Shown here: positions 8,568 to 17,974 of the stretch, piece after piece
Position numbering within the stretch: the stretch's first letter is position 1
How the letters are laid out: every line of letters starts with the position of its first letter
Assembly (NCBI GenBank): GCA_047612485.1
Contig: JBLGAT010000003.1
Span: 1-64,000, forward strand
Source of the DNA: Sediminicola sp047612485
Lineage (GTDB): Bacteria; Bacteroidota; Bacteroidia; Flavobacteriales; Flavobacteriaceae
Reading direction: 5' to 3'
DNA: 64,000 nt
The notes under the pieces: generated by a model
Databases searched by the model: none
The model's input: the letters and a program-made list of their open reading frames with translations, nothing else
What the model was told of the DNA's origin: nothing
Translations under genes and position numbers: made by a program

Positions 8568-11500
8568 ATGAAATCTTTCCTTTCAAGAATCGGCATGTTC
8601 ATGCTGATCATTATGCTATTGCCGTTAAACACCTCTGCACAGAAAAAGAATAAATCCACAAGTACGGACACCCAGTATCCAGAGGAACTATATTCCAGTT
8701 TGGAGTACCGTTTAATAGGTCCTTTCCGCGGGGGACGTTCTGCAGCCGTAACCGGTGTTCCAGGGGAACCCAATCTATTTTATTTTGGCGCTGCCGGTGG
8801 TGGTGTTTGGAAAACTGAAAATGGAGGACGTGAATGGGAAAATATTTCAGACGGCTTTTTTGGAGGTAGCATAGGCGCTATTGAAGTAGCCAAAAGCGAC
8901 CCCAATGTGATCTATGTTGGAGGAGGTGAAAAAACCCTGAGAGGGAATGTCTCTTCGGGATATGGAATATGGAAATCTGAAAATGCAGGAAAAACATGGA
9001 CTTCAGCGGGATTAAAGGATAGTAGGCATGTGCCCAGAATTCGTATACACCCTACCAATGCCGATGTCGTATACGCGGCAGTTTTGGGAAATATTTATAA
9101 ACCAACCCAAGACAGGGGTATTTATAAAAGTACCGATGGAGGTAAAACATGGAGCAAAAAGTTATTCGTAAACGATCAGGCAGGAGCCGTTGATCTTACT
9201 TTTGACCCCAACAACCCAAGAATCTTATACGCCTCCACATGGCGAGCTCAAAGAACTCCATATAGCCTTAGTAGCGGGGGGGAAGGTTCTGCCCTTTGGA
9301 AAAGCACCGATAGTGGGGAGACCTGGAAAGAAATATCTAAAAACGAAGGGTTTCCAAAGGATACCTTAGGGATTATCGGTGTAACCGTATCCCCTAAAAA
9401 TAGTGAACGGGTTTGGGCCATAGTTGAGAATAAGGAAAAGGGAGGCCTTTTCCGCAGTGATGATGGGGGTAACAAATGGACCCAAGTCAATGATGAACGC
9501 AAATTACGCCAGAGAGCTTGGTACTATACCAGACTGTATGCCGATACCGAAGATGAAGATATTGTATATGTCCTGAACGTTAATTACCACAAATCTTCGG
9601 ACGGCGGTAAAACCTTTAGCACCTTTAATGCCCCGCATGGGGATCACCACGATCTTTGGATCGCTCCGGAAGATTCCAATAGAATGATCATCGGGGATGA
9701 CGGTGGAGCCCAAATTTCCTATGATGCCGGAGAGACTTGGAGTACGTATTACAACCAACCTACGGCCCAATTTTATAGGGTGACCACGGACAATTCGTTC
9801 CCGTACCGTATTTATGCGGCACAACAGGATAATTCTACCATCCGTATCAAGCACCGAAGTGATGGTTCCAGTATTAGTGATGATGACTGGGAAGAAACCG
9901 CAGGAGGTGAATCGGCCCATATTGCTGTGGATCCTACAAACAATGATATTGTTTATGGTGGCAGTTATGATGGATTCCTGACCCGTGTGAACCATGAGAC
10001 AGGTACGGTAAGGGGAATTAATGTATGGCCAGACAACCCTATGGGCCATGGCGCAGACGGCATGAAATACCGTTTTCAATGGAATTTTCCCATTATCTTC
10101 AGCAAGCACAATCCAAAGAAATTATATACTTTTTCCAATCATGTCCATGTTACGGAAAATGAGGGGCAAAGCTGGACTTTGTTGAGCGGAGATCTAACAA
10201 GGAACGATCCTACAAAGTTAGTGTCCAGTGGAGGACCAATTACCCAAGATAATACCAGTGTGGAATATTACTGTACCATTTTTGCAGCCAATGAAAGTCC
10301 CTTGAAGGAAGGATTGCTTTGGGTTGGGAGTGATGATGGCCTGATCCATGTATCCAAGGATGGCGGACAGAACTGGGAAAATGTGACCCCATCAGGGATG
10401 CCAGAATGGTCCATGGTGAACAGTATCGAGCCTTCCGCTTTTGATGAAGGTACATGTTACGTTGCGGCAACACGGTATAAATTGGGGGATTTTCAACCTT
10501 ACTTGTACAAGACGACCGATTATGGCAAATCATGGACCAAAATCACCAATGGGATTGCCAATGAGCATTTCACCAGAGTGGTCAGGGAAGATCCAAAACG
10601 CAAAGGTTTGCTATACGCAGGAACAGAAACAGGAATGTACGTATCTTTTAACGATGGAGCCAATTGGAAGCCATTCCAAATGAACCTTCCTATTGTTCCC
10701 ATTACCGATTTAGCGGTAAAGGACAACAATCTTATTGTGGCTACTCAAGGTCGTAGCCTTTGGATCATAGATGATCTAACCGTTTTGCACCAGTTGAACG
10801 AGGCCAAGAAGAACACAAATACCATTTTGTACAAACCAAAAGATTCCTATAGGACCAAAGGAAGAACGGCCAGGAATCCATCAAAGACCGCTGGGATGAA
10901 CCATCCCAATGGTGTCATCACCCATTTTTATTTGAATGATGTTAAAGAGGAGGACAAAATTGCATTGAGTTTTACTTCTATGGCAGGGGATACTTTGAAA
11001 TCCTTCAACACAAAGGCCAAAGAAAAGGATAAGAAACTTACTGTAAAAAAAGGGGGCAATACCTTTGTTTGGGATACCCAAGGAAAAGGGGCAGAAGAAT
11101 TAGATGGAATGATCCTTTGGTGGGCAAATTTGGAAGGAGCAAAAGCAGTTCCAGGAGATTATAAGGTACATTTGAATGTGAACGGGACAACCAACACAGA
11201 GACCTTTACTATTTTACCGGATCCAAGAGCGGAGGTAGGGGTAGCAGCCATGCAAAAGCAGTATGATTTTGTAGAGGATGTTAATGCTACGGTAGATAGG
11301 GCGCACAAATCCATTAAAAAAATACGTAAGATCAGTACACAATTGGATGCCTTTGCCAAACAGTATAAGGACAATGAGGCTACCAAGGATTTGGTGGAAA
11401 AAGTGAAAAAGATGAAAGCTGATTTTGAGGGTATAGAAAAGGCCTTATACCAAACCCAAAACAGAAGTGGTCAAGATCCCCTTAATTTTCCGATCAGACT

Positions 11501-11702
11501 AACCAATAAATTGGGACATTTGAACAGTCTAGTGACCATGGACGATTTTCCACCAACAGATCAGGATATTGTTGTCAAAAATGAACTTACAGCAGAGATC
11601 AATAAGGAATTGGGCACATTTGATACCCTAGTGGATACTGAGATCAAGGCGTTCAACGAAGCCTTCAATAATTTAAAACTCAATTATTTGTTTTTAGAAT
11701 AA
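8568..11702 (+). CDS. Secreted Vps10/sortilin-type beta-propeller protein, copy 1
   Basis: 1044 residues with a signal peptide (about residues 1-24). The first ~740 residues form a propeller with repeated Asp-boxes (S-x-D-x-G-x-x-W) such as YKSTDGGKTWSKK, WKSTDSGETWKE, FRSDDGGNKWTQ, HVSKDGGQNWEN and YKTTDYGKSWTK. About nine are recognisable. A beta-sandwich-like segment and a helical Lys-rich C-terminal region follow. No Por secretion (T9SS) C-terminal signal is seen. Such proteins are annotated as glycosyl hydrolase or sortilin-like; a ligand-binding or hydrolytic role outside the cytoplasm is inferred, without a visible catalytic pair. Followed by a strong terminator and then a paralog. Confidence 0.85.
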   Translation: MKSFLSRIGMFMLIIMLLPLNTSAQKKNKSTSTDTQYPEELYSSLEYRLIGPFRGGRSAAVTGVPGEPNLFYFGAAGGGVWKTENGGREWENISDGFFGGSIGAIEVAKSDPNVIYVGGGEKTLRGNVSSGYGIWKSENAGKTWTSAGLKDSRHVPRIRIHPTNADVVYAAVLGNIYKPTQDRGIYKSTDGGKTWSKKLFVNDQAGAVDLTFDPNNPRILYASTWRAQRTPYSLSSGGEGSALWKSTDSGETWKEISKNEGFPKDTLGIIGVTVSPKNSERVWAIVENKEKGGLFRSDDGGNKWTQVNDERKLRQRAWYYTRLYADTEDEDIVYVLNVNYHKSSDGGKTFSTFNAPHGDHHDLWIAPEDSNRMIIGDDGGAQISYDAGETWSTYYNQPTAQFYRVTTDNSFPYRIYAAQQDNSTIRIKHRSDGSSISDDDWEETAGGESAHIAVDPTNNDIVYGGSYDGFLTRVNHETGTVRGINVWPDNPMGHGADGMKYRFQWNFPIIFSKHNPKKLYTFSNHVHVTENEGQSWTLLSGDLTRNDPTKLVSSGGPITQDNTSVEYYCTIFAANESPLKEGLLWVGSDDGLIHVSKDGGQNWENVTPSGMPEWSMVNSIEPSAFDEGTCYVAATRYKLGDFQPYLYKTTDYGKSWTKITNGIANEHFTRVVREDPKRKGLLYAGTETGMYVSFNDGANWKPFQMNLPIVPITDLAVKDNNLIVATQGRSLWIIDDLTVLHQLNEAKKNTNTILYKPKDSYRTKGRTARNPSKTAGMNHPNGVITHFYLNDVKEEDKIALSFTSMAGDTLKSFNTKAKEKDKKLTVKKGGNTFVWDTQGKGAEELDGMILWWANLEGAKAVPGDYKVHLNVNGTTNTETFTILPDPRAEVGVAAMQKQYDFVEDVNATVDRAHKSIKKIRKISTQLDAFAKQYKDNEATKDLVEKVKKMKADFEGIEKALYQTQNRSGQDPLNFPIRLTNKLGHLNSLVTMDDFPPTDQDIVVKNELTAEINKELGTFDTLVDTEIKAFNEAFNNLKLNYLFLE

Positions 11703-11718
11703 ACACTCACTTAGAAGG

Positions 11719-11755
11719 TCCCAAGAATATTATTTTCTTGGGACTTTTTTTTTGG
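11719..11755 (+). terminator. Rho-independent terminator after Vps10-like copy 1
   Basis: A perfect 10-bp stem (GTCCCAAGAA at 11719-11728 with TTCTTGGGAC at 11736-11745), a 7-nt loop and ten T residues (11746-11755). It separates the two tandem paralogs, so copy 2 needs its own promoter. Confidence 0.93.
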
Positions 11756-11780
11756 CGCACCATTTAACCATCCAGAACCT

Positions 11781-14700
11781 ATGAAAAAACAGCTATTACT
11801 ATTTGTTTGCTTATTGCCCTTGACCATGGTTTTCGGTCAAACGGCAGAATCATATTTTTCCCCATTGAAATATCGGAACATTGGTCCCTTTCGTGGAGGT
11901 CGATCGGTCGCAGCTACGGGTGTTGTCGGCGATCCCCTTACCTATTATATGGGCACAACAGGGGGCGGACTCTGGAAAACGGTTGATGCAGGGCAGCAGT
12001 GGGAAAATATTTCGGACGGATTTTTTGAATTGGGATCTGTAGGGGCCGTGGCCGTCTCCACCTCCAATCCAAATGTCGTTTATTGCGGTATGGGGGAGCA
12101 TGCCCCTAGAGGGGTTATGACTTCTTATGGCGATGGGGTTTATAAATCTACCGATGCGGGCAAGACTTGGAAAAAAATAGGGCTGGAAAAGACCCAGCAC
12201 ATTTCCAGAATTGTGGTTCATCCCACAAATCCCGATGTGCTATGGGTAGCTGCCCAAGGTGCACTTTATGGCCCTACCAAGGAACGGGGAATCTATAAAT
12301 CCACCGATGGGGGAATTAGCTGGAAAAATGTACTTTTTGTTAATGAGCTAACGGGAGGGGTGGAGCTTTCCATTGATGCCAATTTCCCTGAAGTATTGTA
12401 TGCCGCTATGTGGCACCACCAACGCAAACCAAATATGGTGATCAGTGGCGGGGAAGGCAGTGGCCTTTATAAGTCTGTTGATGGAGGGGAATCTTGGTTC
12501 AAAATCCATGAGGGCCTACCAGAAGAAAAGGGTAAAATGGCCATTGCCGTGAGTCCGGCAAATTCCAATAAAGTATATGCCCTGATAGAAAGTGATTCCA
12601 ATAAGGACCAAGGTGGACTTTTCGTATCGGAAGATGCAGGAAAGTCATGGAACATGGTAAGCGGCGATAACCGACTTGTACAAAGGGCCTGGTACTATAC
12701 AGAAGTCTTTGCGGATCCCAACGATGAAAACACCGTTTATGTGCTAAGTGCCCCTGCCCTGCGCTCCTTGGATGGCGGAAAAACTTGGGAAACCCTTTCG
12801 GGCCCACATGGGGATTACCACAACCTATGGATCAATCCCAATAATTCTAAAAACATGGTCATAGCCGATGATGGTGGTGCCGGTATCAGCTTTAATTTTG
12901 GAAAAACATGGTCTACCCAGAGCAATATGCCCACGGCACAGTTCTATCGGATCAGTACGGATAACTTATTCCCCTATAATATTTATGGTGGCCAACAGGA
13001 CAATACCGCTGTTAAAATAGCAAGCATGTCCACGGGCAGAAGCGGGATAACCCAAGAGGATTGGACGTATACAGCAGGTGGGGAAAGTGCTTTTTTGGCC
13101 TTTGATCCCGATAATCCAAGGTATGTAATGGGCGGAAGCTACCTAGGGACAATAGAGTTATTGGATATGGAGTCCAAAGCTTCCACACAAATAATGGCGG
13201 CTCCCATTCAATATTTGGGAAGGGATGCCAGGGATATGAAGTACCTCTACAATTGGAATGCACCCATCATTCGGTCACAACATGAACCCGATACGTTTTA
13301 CCATTGTGCCCAATTGGTGCTCAGAACCCGTGATAAAGGGGTGACATGGGAAGAAATTTCCCCCGACCTTACCCGGAATATGGACGATAAACAAGGTAAA
13401 GGAGGAGGACCCTATACCAATGAAGCGGTAGGAGCCGAGAACTACGGCACTATAGCCTATATGATTGAATCCCCCCATGAAAAAGGTGTTTTCTGGACAG
13501 GCAGTGATGACGGTTTGGTACATATCACCAAAAATGGAGGCGAAAGTTGGGAGAATGTAACGCCAAAAGGACTTCAGGAATGTTTGGTGAATGCCATAGA
13601 GGTGTCTCCCCATGACCCTGGGACGGCCTACATTGCCACAACCCGATACAAATTCAATGACTATACTCCTGGTTTATACAAAACCACTGATTATGGCAAA
13701 AGCTGGACAAACATCAGTTCAGGGATTCCTTATGGTAGTTTTACAAGGGTCGTGCGGGAAGATGCAACTAGGAAAGACTTGTTGTATGCCGGCACGGAAA
13801 AGGGAATATATCTCTCTTGGAACGGTGGTAAAAATTGGGAAAGCTTCCAGCTGAACTTGCCCAAAACACCAATTACCGATTTAAAGGTTCATAATGATAA
13901 TTTAATTGTGGCCACTTCGGGCCGTTCTTTTTGGATTCTGGATGATCTTACCGCAATATCACAATATGTGCCCAGTAAAAAGGGGGTCAAGATCTTAAAG
14001 CCAAGTTCTGCATATAATGGATCTTGGGGAAGTCCATTAAGTGGAAGTACGGAAGATTTTAAAGGGACCCATGCTTTTGATGGGATCAATCCCGCGAATG
14101 GAATGGTCATTTACTATGAGTTGCCAAAAATGAACGATTCTACAAGCATATCCTTGGCAATCCATGATACCAAAGGAAATCTTGTGCGTAGCTTTAGTTC
14201 CGAAAAGGATCTTAAATATGTTAAGAATAACGGAGGGGGACCACCACCTGCTCCGGTCCTATCTAAAAACGAAGGTCTCAACCGCTTTGTTTGGGATATG
14301 AAATACCCCATAATGCCCGGTATCCCGGATGTTTATATGGAGGCTAATTTCAAGGGCCATATGGTATCCCCGGGAGAATATGCGCTTAAATTGAAGACCT
14401 CAAAGGAAACAGTGGCAACCATGGGCGCCATTTTGGAAATCCCTACCTACAAAACTAGTTCTGGGCAATATGAGGCCTATGATACTATAATGATTGCCAT
14501 GGAACAAAACGTGACGGAGATGCACCAAAAGGTCAACCTTTTGTATGCTGTTCAACAACAGTTAAAGAAAATTATATCGGAATTGGATGCGTCACCCGTG
14601 AAATCAAAGGGGGAAGATCTTATAGCAAAATTGGAGTCATGGGACCAGGATATGGTGCAGCGAAAATCACAAGCGTACGATGATGTGGAGAATTTTCCCA

Positions 14701-14912
14701 ATAAATTTACCGCCGAATACCTATTTTTGATCAATCAGACCAGCAGTGATATTCCTAGGGTAAACCAATCGTCCTTGGATAGGAAAAGCGAGTTGGATGT
14801 CCAATGGAAGGTTCTGGAAGAAAGAGCTTTACATCTTATGGAAACTGATATCCCTGATTATAATAGGGAATTATGGAATGCAGGAATTGGCGCTCTTAGA
14901 ATAGGAGATTAA
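11781..14912 (+). CDS. Secreted Vps10/sortilin-type beta-propeller protein, copy 2
   Basis: 1043 residues, a full-length paralog of the upstream gene. The signal peptide (residues 1-19) leads into the shared opening FSPLKYRNIGPFRGGRS. The same Asp-box series follows (YKSTDAGKTWKK, YKSTDGGISWKN, YKSVDGGESWFK, YKTTDYGKSWTN and others). The C-terminal third has a Gly/Pro-rich linker (GGGPPPAPV) and a helical region, as in copy 1. The two genes have the same architecture and almost identical length but differ through most positions, so the duplication is old. Function unproven; extracytoplasmic binding or hydrolysis is inferred from the family. Confidence 0.85.
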   Translation: MKKQLLLFVCLLPLTMVFGQTAESYFSPLKYRNIGPFRGGRSVAATGVVGDPLTYYMGTTGGGLWKTVDAGQQWENISDGFFELGSVGAVAVSTSNPNVVYCGMGEHAPRGVMTSYGDGVYKSTDAGKTWKKIGLEKTQHISRIVVHPTNPDVLWVAAQGALYGPTKERGIYKSTDGGISWKNVLFVNELTGGVELSIDANFPEVLYAAMWHHQRKPNMVISGGEGSGLYKSVDGGESWFKIHEGLPEEKGKMAIAVSPANSNKVYALIESDSNKDQGGLFVSEDAGKSWNMVSGDNRLVQRAWYYTEVFADPNDENTVYVLSAPALRSLDGGKTWETLSGPHGDYHNLWINPNNSKNMVIADDGGAGISFNFGKTWSTQSNMPTAQFYRISTDNLFPYNIYGGQQDNTAVKIASMSTGRSGITQEDWTYTAGGESAFLAFDPDNPRYVMGGSYLGTIELLDMESKASTQIMAAPIQYLGRDARDMKYLYNWNAPIIRSQHEPDTFYHCAQLVLRTRDKGVTWEEISPDLTRNMDDKQGKGGGPYTNEAVGAENYGTIAYMIESPHEKGVFWTGSDDGLVHITKNGGESWENVTPKGLQECLVNAIEVSPHDPGTAYIATTRYKFNDYTPGLYKTTDYGKSWTNISSGIPYGSFTRVVREDATRKDLLYAGTEKGIYLSWNGGKNWESFQLNLPKTPITDLKVHNDNLIVATSGRSFWILDDLTAISQYVPSKKGVKILKPSSAYNGSWGSPLSGSTEDFKGTHAFDGINPANGMVIYYELPKMNDSTSISLAIHDTKGNLVRSFSSEKDLKYVKNNGGGPPPAPVLSKNEGLNRFVWDMKYPIMPGIPDVYMEANFKGHMVSPGEYALKLKTSKETVATMGAILEIPTYKTSSGQYEAYDTIMIAMEQNVTEMHQKVNLLYAVQQQLKKIISELDASPVKSKGEDLIAKLESWDQDMVQRKSQAYDDVENFPNKFTAEYLFLINQTSSDIPRVNQSSLDRKSELDVQWKVLEERALHLMETDIPDYNRELWNAGIGALRIGD

Positions 14913-14957
14913 GGTAAGGAATAAAAATATTCTTTAGTACCTGATGGAATATTTTCA

Positions 14958-14988
14958 TTTGTTACTGAATATATATTCCCGAAATTTG
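14958..14988 (+). promoter_or_regulatory. Candidate promoter of hemJ
   Basis: TTTG at 14958-14961 and GAAATTTG at 14981-14988 are separated by 19 bp and lie 20 bp before the hemJ ATG. This resembles the Bacteroidota -33 TTTG / -7 TAnnTTTG pair with one mismatch in the -7 element. Confidence 0.4.
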
Positions 14989-15008
14989 TGCGCTCATAGC
15001 AGAACAAA

Positions 15009-15560
15009 ATGCAAGACTATTACAATTATATAAAATCATTACACCTCATCTTTGTGATCACCTGGTTCGCTGGATTGTTTTATATCCCTAGGTTGTTCAT
15101 TTACCATATAGAAGCGTCAAAGAAGGGGTCCCCTGAAAAGGAAATCCTGACAGAGCAGTTAAAACTGATGACAAAAAGATTGTGGTACATCATTACATGG
15201 CCATCGGCCATATTGGCCACCCTATTTGCCATTTGGCTGTTGGTACTGATGCCTGTTTGGCTACAACAACCCTGGATGCACATAAAATTGGGTTTTGTGG
15301 TGCTGTTGATACTTTACCATCTTAAAAACCATCAAATATTTAGGCAGTTGCAGCGCGATGAGGTTCGGTATACCTCCAGTTTTATGCGACTTTGGAACGA
15401 AGTGGCCACCCTGATCCTTTTTGCCGTAGTGTTCTTGGTCATCTTAAAGAATACCTTTAATTGGATTTTTGGAGTTGCAGGTATCGTAGTCCTTGGTGTG
15501 CTTCTAATGTTGGGCATTAAATTGTACAAGAGTATCCGTAATAAAAATCCAAATGCCTAA
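15009..15560 (+). CDS. hemJ: Protoporphyrinogen IX oxidase, HemJ type (UPF0093)
   Basis: 183 residues with four membrane helices (about residues 8-30, 58-82, 90-108 and 130-175). The opening YIKSLHLIFVITWFAGLFY is the family signature and carries H12. K93 in WMHIKLG is the second conserved residue; in cyanobacterial HemJ the equivalents are essential and the His ligates heme b. The enzyme oxidises protoporphyrinogen IX to protoporphyrin IX, the substrate of the ferrochelatase encoded 8 kb upstream. Confidence 0.9.
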   Translation: MQDYYNYIKSLHLIFVITWFAGLFYIPRLFIYHIEASKKGSPEKEILTEQLKLMTKRLWYIITWPSAILATLFAIWLLVLMPVWLQQPWMHIKLGFVVLLILYHLKNHQIFRQLQRDEVRYTSSFMRLWNEVATLILFAVVFLVILKNTFNWIFGVAGIVVLGVLLMLGIKLYKSIRNKNPNA

Positions 15561-15645
15561 GATGGGACTTTTTGGAACAGTTGTTAATGGCATCCTCCAT
15601 TTGGCGTGATAATTGCTATATTTAGCACAAAATAGGTTATTCTTG

Positions 15646-17091
15646 TTGACAAAACTATCTCTTAGATCCCGGATATTTATCACTATGATCTTATTGGTGC
15701 TCATCGCATCCGTGTTGATCGCAGGGGTAACTATTTATCAATACAGGGAACAATCCAAGGATTACCATTCGGATCGTCTTGAGCGGAAGGAAGAGCAGAT
15801 CAAACAAAGTATCGTTTATACCATACAGAAGACGACCTACCCTGTTACAACAGAGTATCTGGAATTTATCTTTATGGATGAAATTTATCAGATTGCCGAT
15901 GTGCAAAATGTGAATTTTAATATTTACGATCTGGAAGGCCAATTGATAAAGAGCTCTAGGCCTACCTTTGAAAGGGATTCCATTTCCAATTGCCTTTCTG
16001 CCGAGGTATTGAACAATTTGGAGGCAAGTGTCGATGAGCGTTATGTAGAGGAAAAGAGCACTGCTGGGGATAAATACCAAGCTTCCTACACTTATATTAC
16101 AGATACCAGATTCAAGCCTGTCGGGATTCTCAATTTGCCCTATTTTGAGGATAATTCCTTTAACAATCAAGAACTGGAAGAATTCTTGATGCGCTTGGGA
16201 GGGGTATACCTCATAATGTTATTAATAGCCATAGCCTTGGCTTATTTTGTTTCCAAGTATATTACCAGATCCTTGCAGACGGTATCAGATAAATTGAACC
16301 AAACCAACTTTGAGAAGCGGAACGAGAAGATACTAGTGGACAATCCCAGTCAGGAAATAGGCAAACTGATAGAGGCGTACAATGCCATGATAGACGAGCT
16401 GGAGCAGAGTGCCGTAAAATTGGCACGTAGTGAGCGGGAGCAGGCATGGCGGGAAATGGCAAAGCAAGTGGCCCATGAGATAAAAAACCCTTTGACGCCG
16501 ATGCGCCTTAGCGTGCAGAATTTTGAGCGTAAATTTGACCCCAAGGATCCCAATATAGATAGGAAGGTAGATGAGTATACTAAAACCCTAATACAACAGA
16601 TAGATACCTTAAGTAATATTGCCTCTGCATTTTCCAATTTTGCCGATATGCCCGCTCAACAGAATGAGACTCTTGATGTGGTGAAAATTGTAAAATTGGC
16701 TTTGGATATTTTTCAAGAAGATTATATACATTTTGTTTGCGAAGAAGAAGAAATAATTGCCAAGTTGGACCGTACCCAATTGATTCGGGTGATCACCAAT
16801 TTGATAAAGAATGCCATACAGGCTGTTCCCACAGTGGAAACTCCACGTATTTTGGTTTCCGTGGCTTCAGAACAAGGGCAAGTAAAGATTATGGTAGCCG
16901 ACAATGGGGTTGGGATTGGAGATGAGTATAGGGATAAGGTATTCGAGCCCAAATTCACAACAAAGTCGAGCGGAATGGGACTTGGTTTAGGAATGGTAAA
17001 GAATATTGTGGAAACGTACAAAGGAAGTATAGACTTTACCTCTCAAGTAGGCAAAGGAACGGTATTTACCGTGAGATTCCCAAAGGAATAG
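15646..17091 (+). CDS. NtrY-like sensor histidine kinase
   Basis: 481 residues if started at the TTG at 15646 (MTKLSLRSRIF...). TTG codons at 15643 and 15613 are in frame, and no ATG precedes the first membrane helix, so the start is uncertain. Layout: TM1 (about 10-30), extracytoplasmic sensor (31-180), TM2 (about 186-206), HAMP, and the HisKA box QVAHEIKNPLTPMRLS with phospho-His H277. The HATPase domain has N-box (NLIKNAIQA), G1 (DNGVGIG) and G2 (GMGLGLGMV). The wording AWREMAKQVAHEIKNPLTP is typical of NtrY kinases. No response regulator is adjacent, so the partner is unknown. Confidence 0.88.
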   Translation: MTKLSLRSRIFITMILLVLIASVLIAGVTIYQYREQSKDYHSDRLERKEEQIKQSIVYTIQKTTYPVTTEYLEFIFMDEIYQIADVQNVNFNIYDLEGQLIKSSRPTFERDSISNCLSAEVLNNLEASVDERYVEEKSTAGDKYQASYTYITDTRFKPVGILNLPYFEDNSFNNQELEEFLMRLGGVYLIMLLIAIALAYFVSKYITRSLQTVSDKLNQTNFEKRNEKILVDNPSQEIGKLIEAYNAMIDELEQSAVKLARSEREQAWREMAKQVAHEIKNPLTPMRLSVQNFERKFDPKDPNIDRKVDEYTKTLIQQIDTLSNIASAFSNFADMPAQQNETLDVVKIVKLALDIFQEDYIHFVCEEEEIIAKLDRTQLIRVITNLIKNAIQAVPTVETPRILVSVASEQGQVKIMVADNGVGIGDEYRDKVFEPKFTTKSSGMGLGLGMVKNIVETYKGSIDFTSQVGKGTVFTVRFPKE

Positions 17092-17168
17092 TCGTACTTC
17101 ATAAATGGGGATAAAATTGTGTAAGGGAAACCTATTGGATAATTTACAACTGATAAAATAATAAAACA

Positions 17169-17951
17169 ATGAGTTACGAGAACATATTGGTAGAGCAGAA
17201 CGACTCTATAGCATTGATTACCATCAATAGGCCAACAAAGTTGAATGCCTTGAACAAAGCTACTATTAAAGACCTGCAAGATGCTTTTAAAGCGTTGGAA
17301 AGGGATAAAACCGTAAAGGCCATCATCATTACAGGAAGCGGGGAAAAAGCTTTTGTGGCCGGTGCCGACATTTCTGAATTTGCACATTTCAGTGAAAGAA
17401 AAGCACATAAATTGGCTGAAAAAGGACAAGAACAACTTTTTAGTTTTGTAGAAAACCTTTCTACCCCGGTCATTGCAGCAGTTAACGGATTTGCCCTAGG
17501 TGGTGGTTTGGAATTGGCAATGGCCTGTCATTTTAGGGTGGCAAGTGATAATGCCAAGATGGGGCTACCAGAAGTTTCCCTAGGAGTTATTCCGGGTTAT
17601 GGGGGCACACAGCGTTTACCCCAGTTAGTGGGTAAAGGAATAGCCATGGAAATGATTATGACTGCAGGGATGATAGACGCCCAAAAAGCATTATCCCATG
17701 GTTTAGTGAATTATGTGGTTGCCCAAGAAGAATTGATGCCCTTATGTGAAAAATTGGCAAGCAAGATGTCGAATAATTCATCTGTCGCCATCAAATATGC
17801 AATAAAAGCCGTAAATGCGGGTTTTAAAACTGATGTGGACGGTTTTAAAACTGAGATAAAGGCATTTGCTAAATGTTTTGGTACTGCAGATTTTAAAGAA
17901 GGTACTTCAGCATTTTTGGAAAAACGTAAAGCTGAATTCCCCGGGTCATAA
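17169..17951 (+). CDS. Enoyl-CoA hydratase (crotonase family)
   Basis: 260 residues. It contains the oxyanion-hole segment AGADISEF, the motif NGFALGGGLELAMACH with catalytic E115, and LPEVSLGVIPGYGGTQRLP with E135. The two acidic residues are spaced 20 apart as in true short-chain enoyl-CoA hydratases, so water addition to 2-enoyl-CoA is likely rather than isomerase-only activity. Cytoplasmic; candidate pathways are fatty acid or branched-chain amino acid degradation. The start at 17169 lies 77 bp after the kinase. Confidence 0.92.
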   Translation: MSYENILVEQNDSIALITINRPTKLNALNKATIKDLQDAFKALERDKTVKAIIITGSGEKAFVAGADISEFAHFSERKAHKLAEKGQEQLFSFVENLSTPVIAAVNGFALGGGLELAMACHFRVASDNAKMGLPEVSLGVIPGYGGTQRLPQLVGKGIAMEMIMTAGMIDAQKALSHGLVNYVVAQEELMPLCEKLASKMSNNSSVAIKYAIKAVNAGFKTDVDGFKTEIKAFAKCFGTADFKEGTSAFLEKRKAEFPGS

Positions 17952-17974
17952 CCAATCTTAAACCTACGATTACT

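Noticed and set aside
14914..14942. Imperfect hairpin after the second Vps10-like gene
   Set aside because: It has mismatches and lacks a T-tract, so a terminator cannot be supported.
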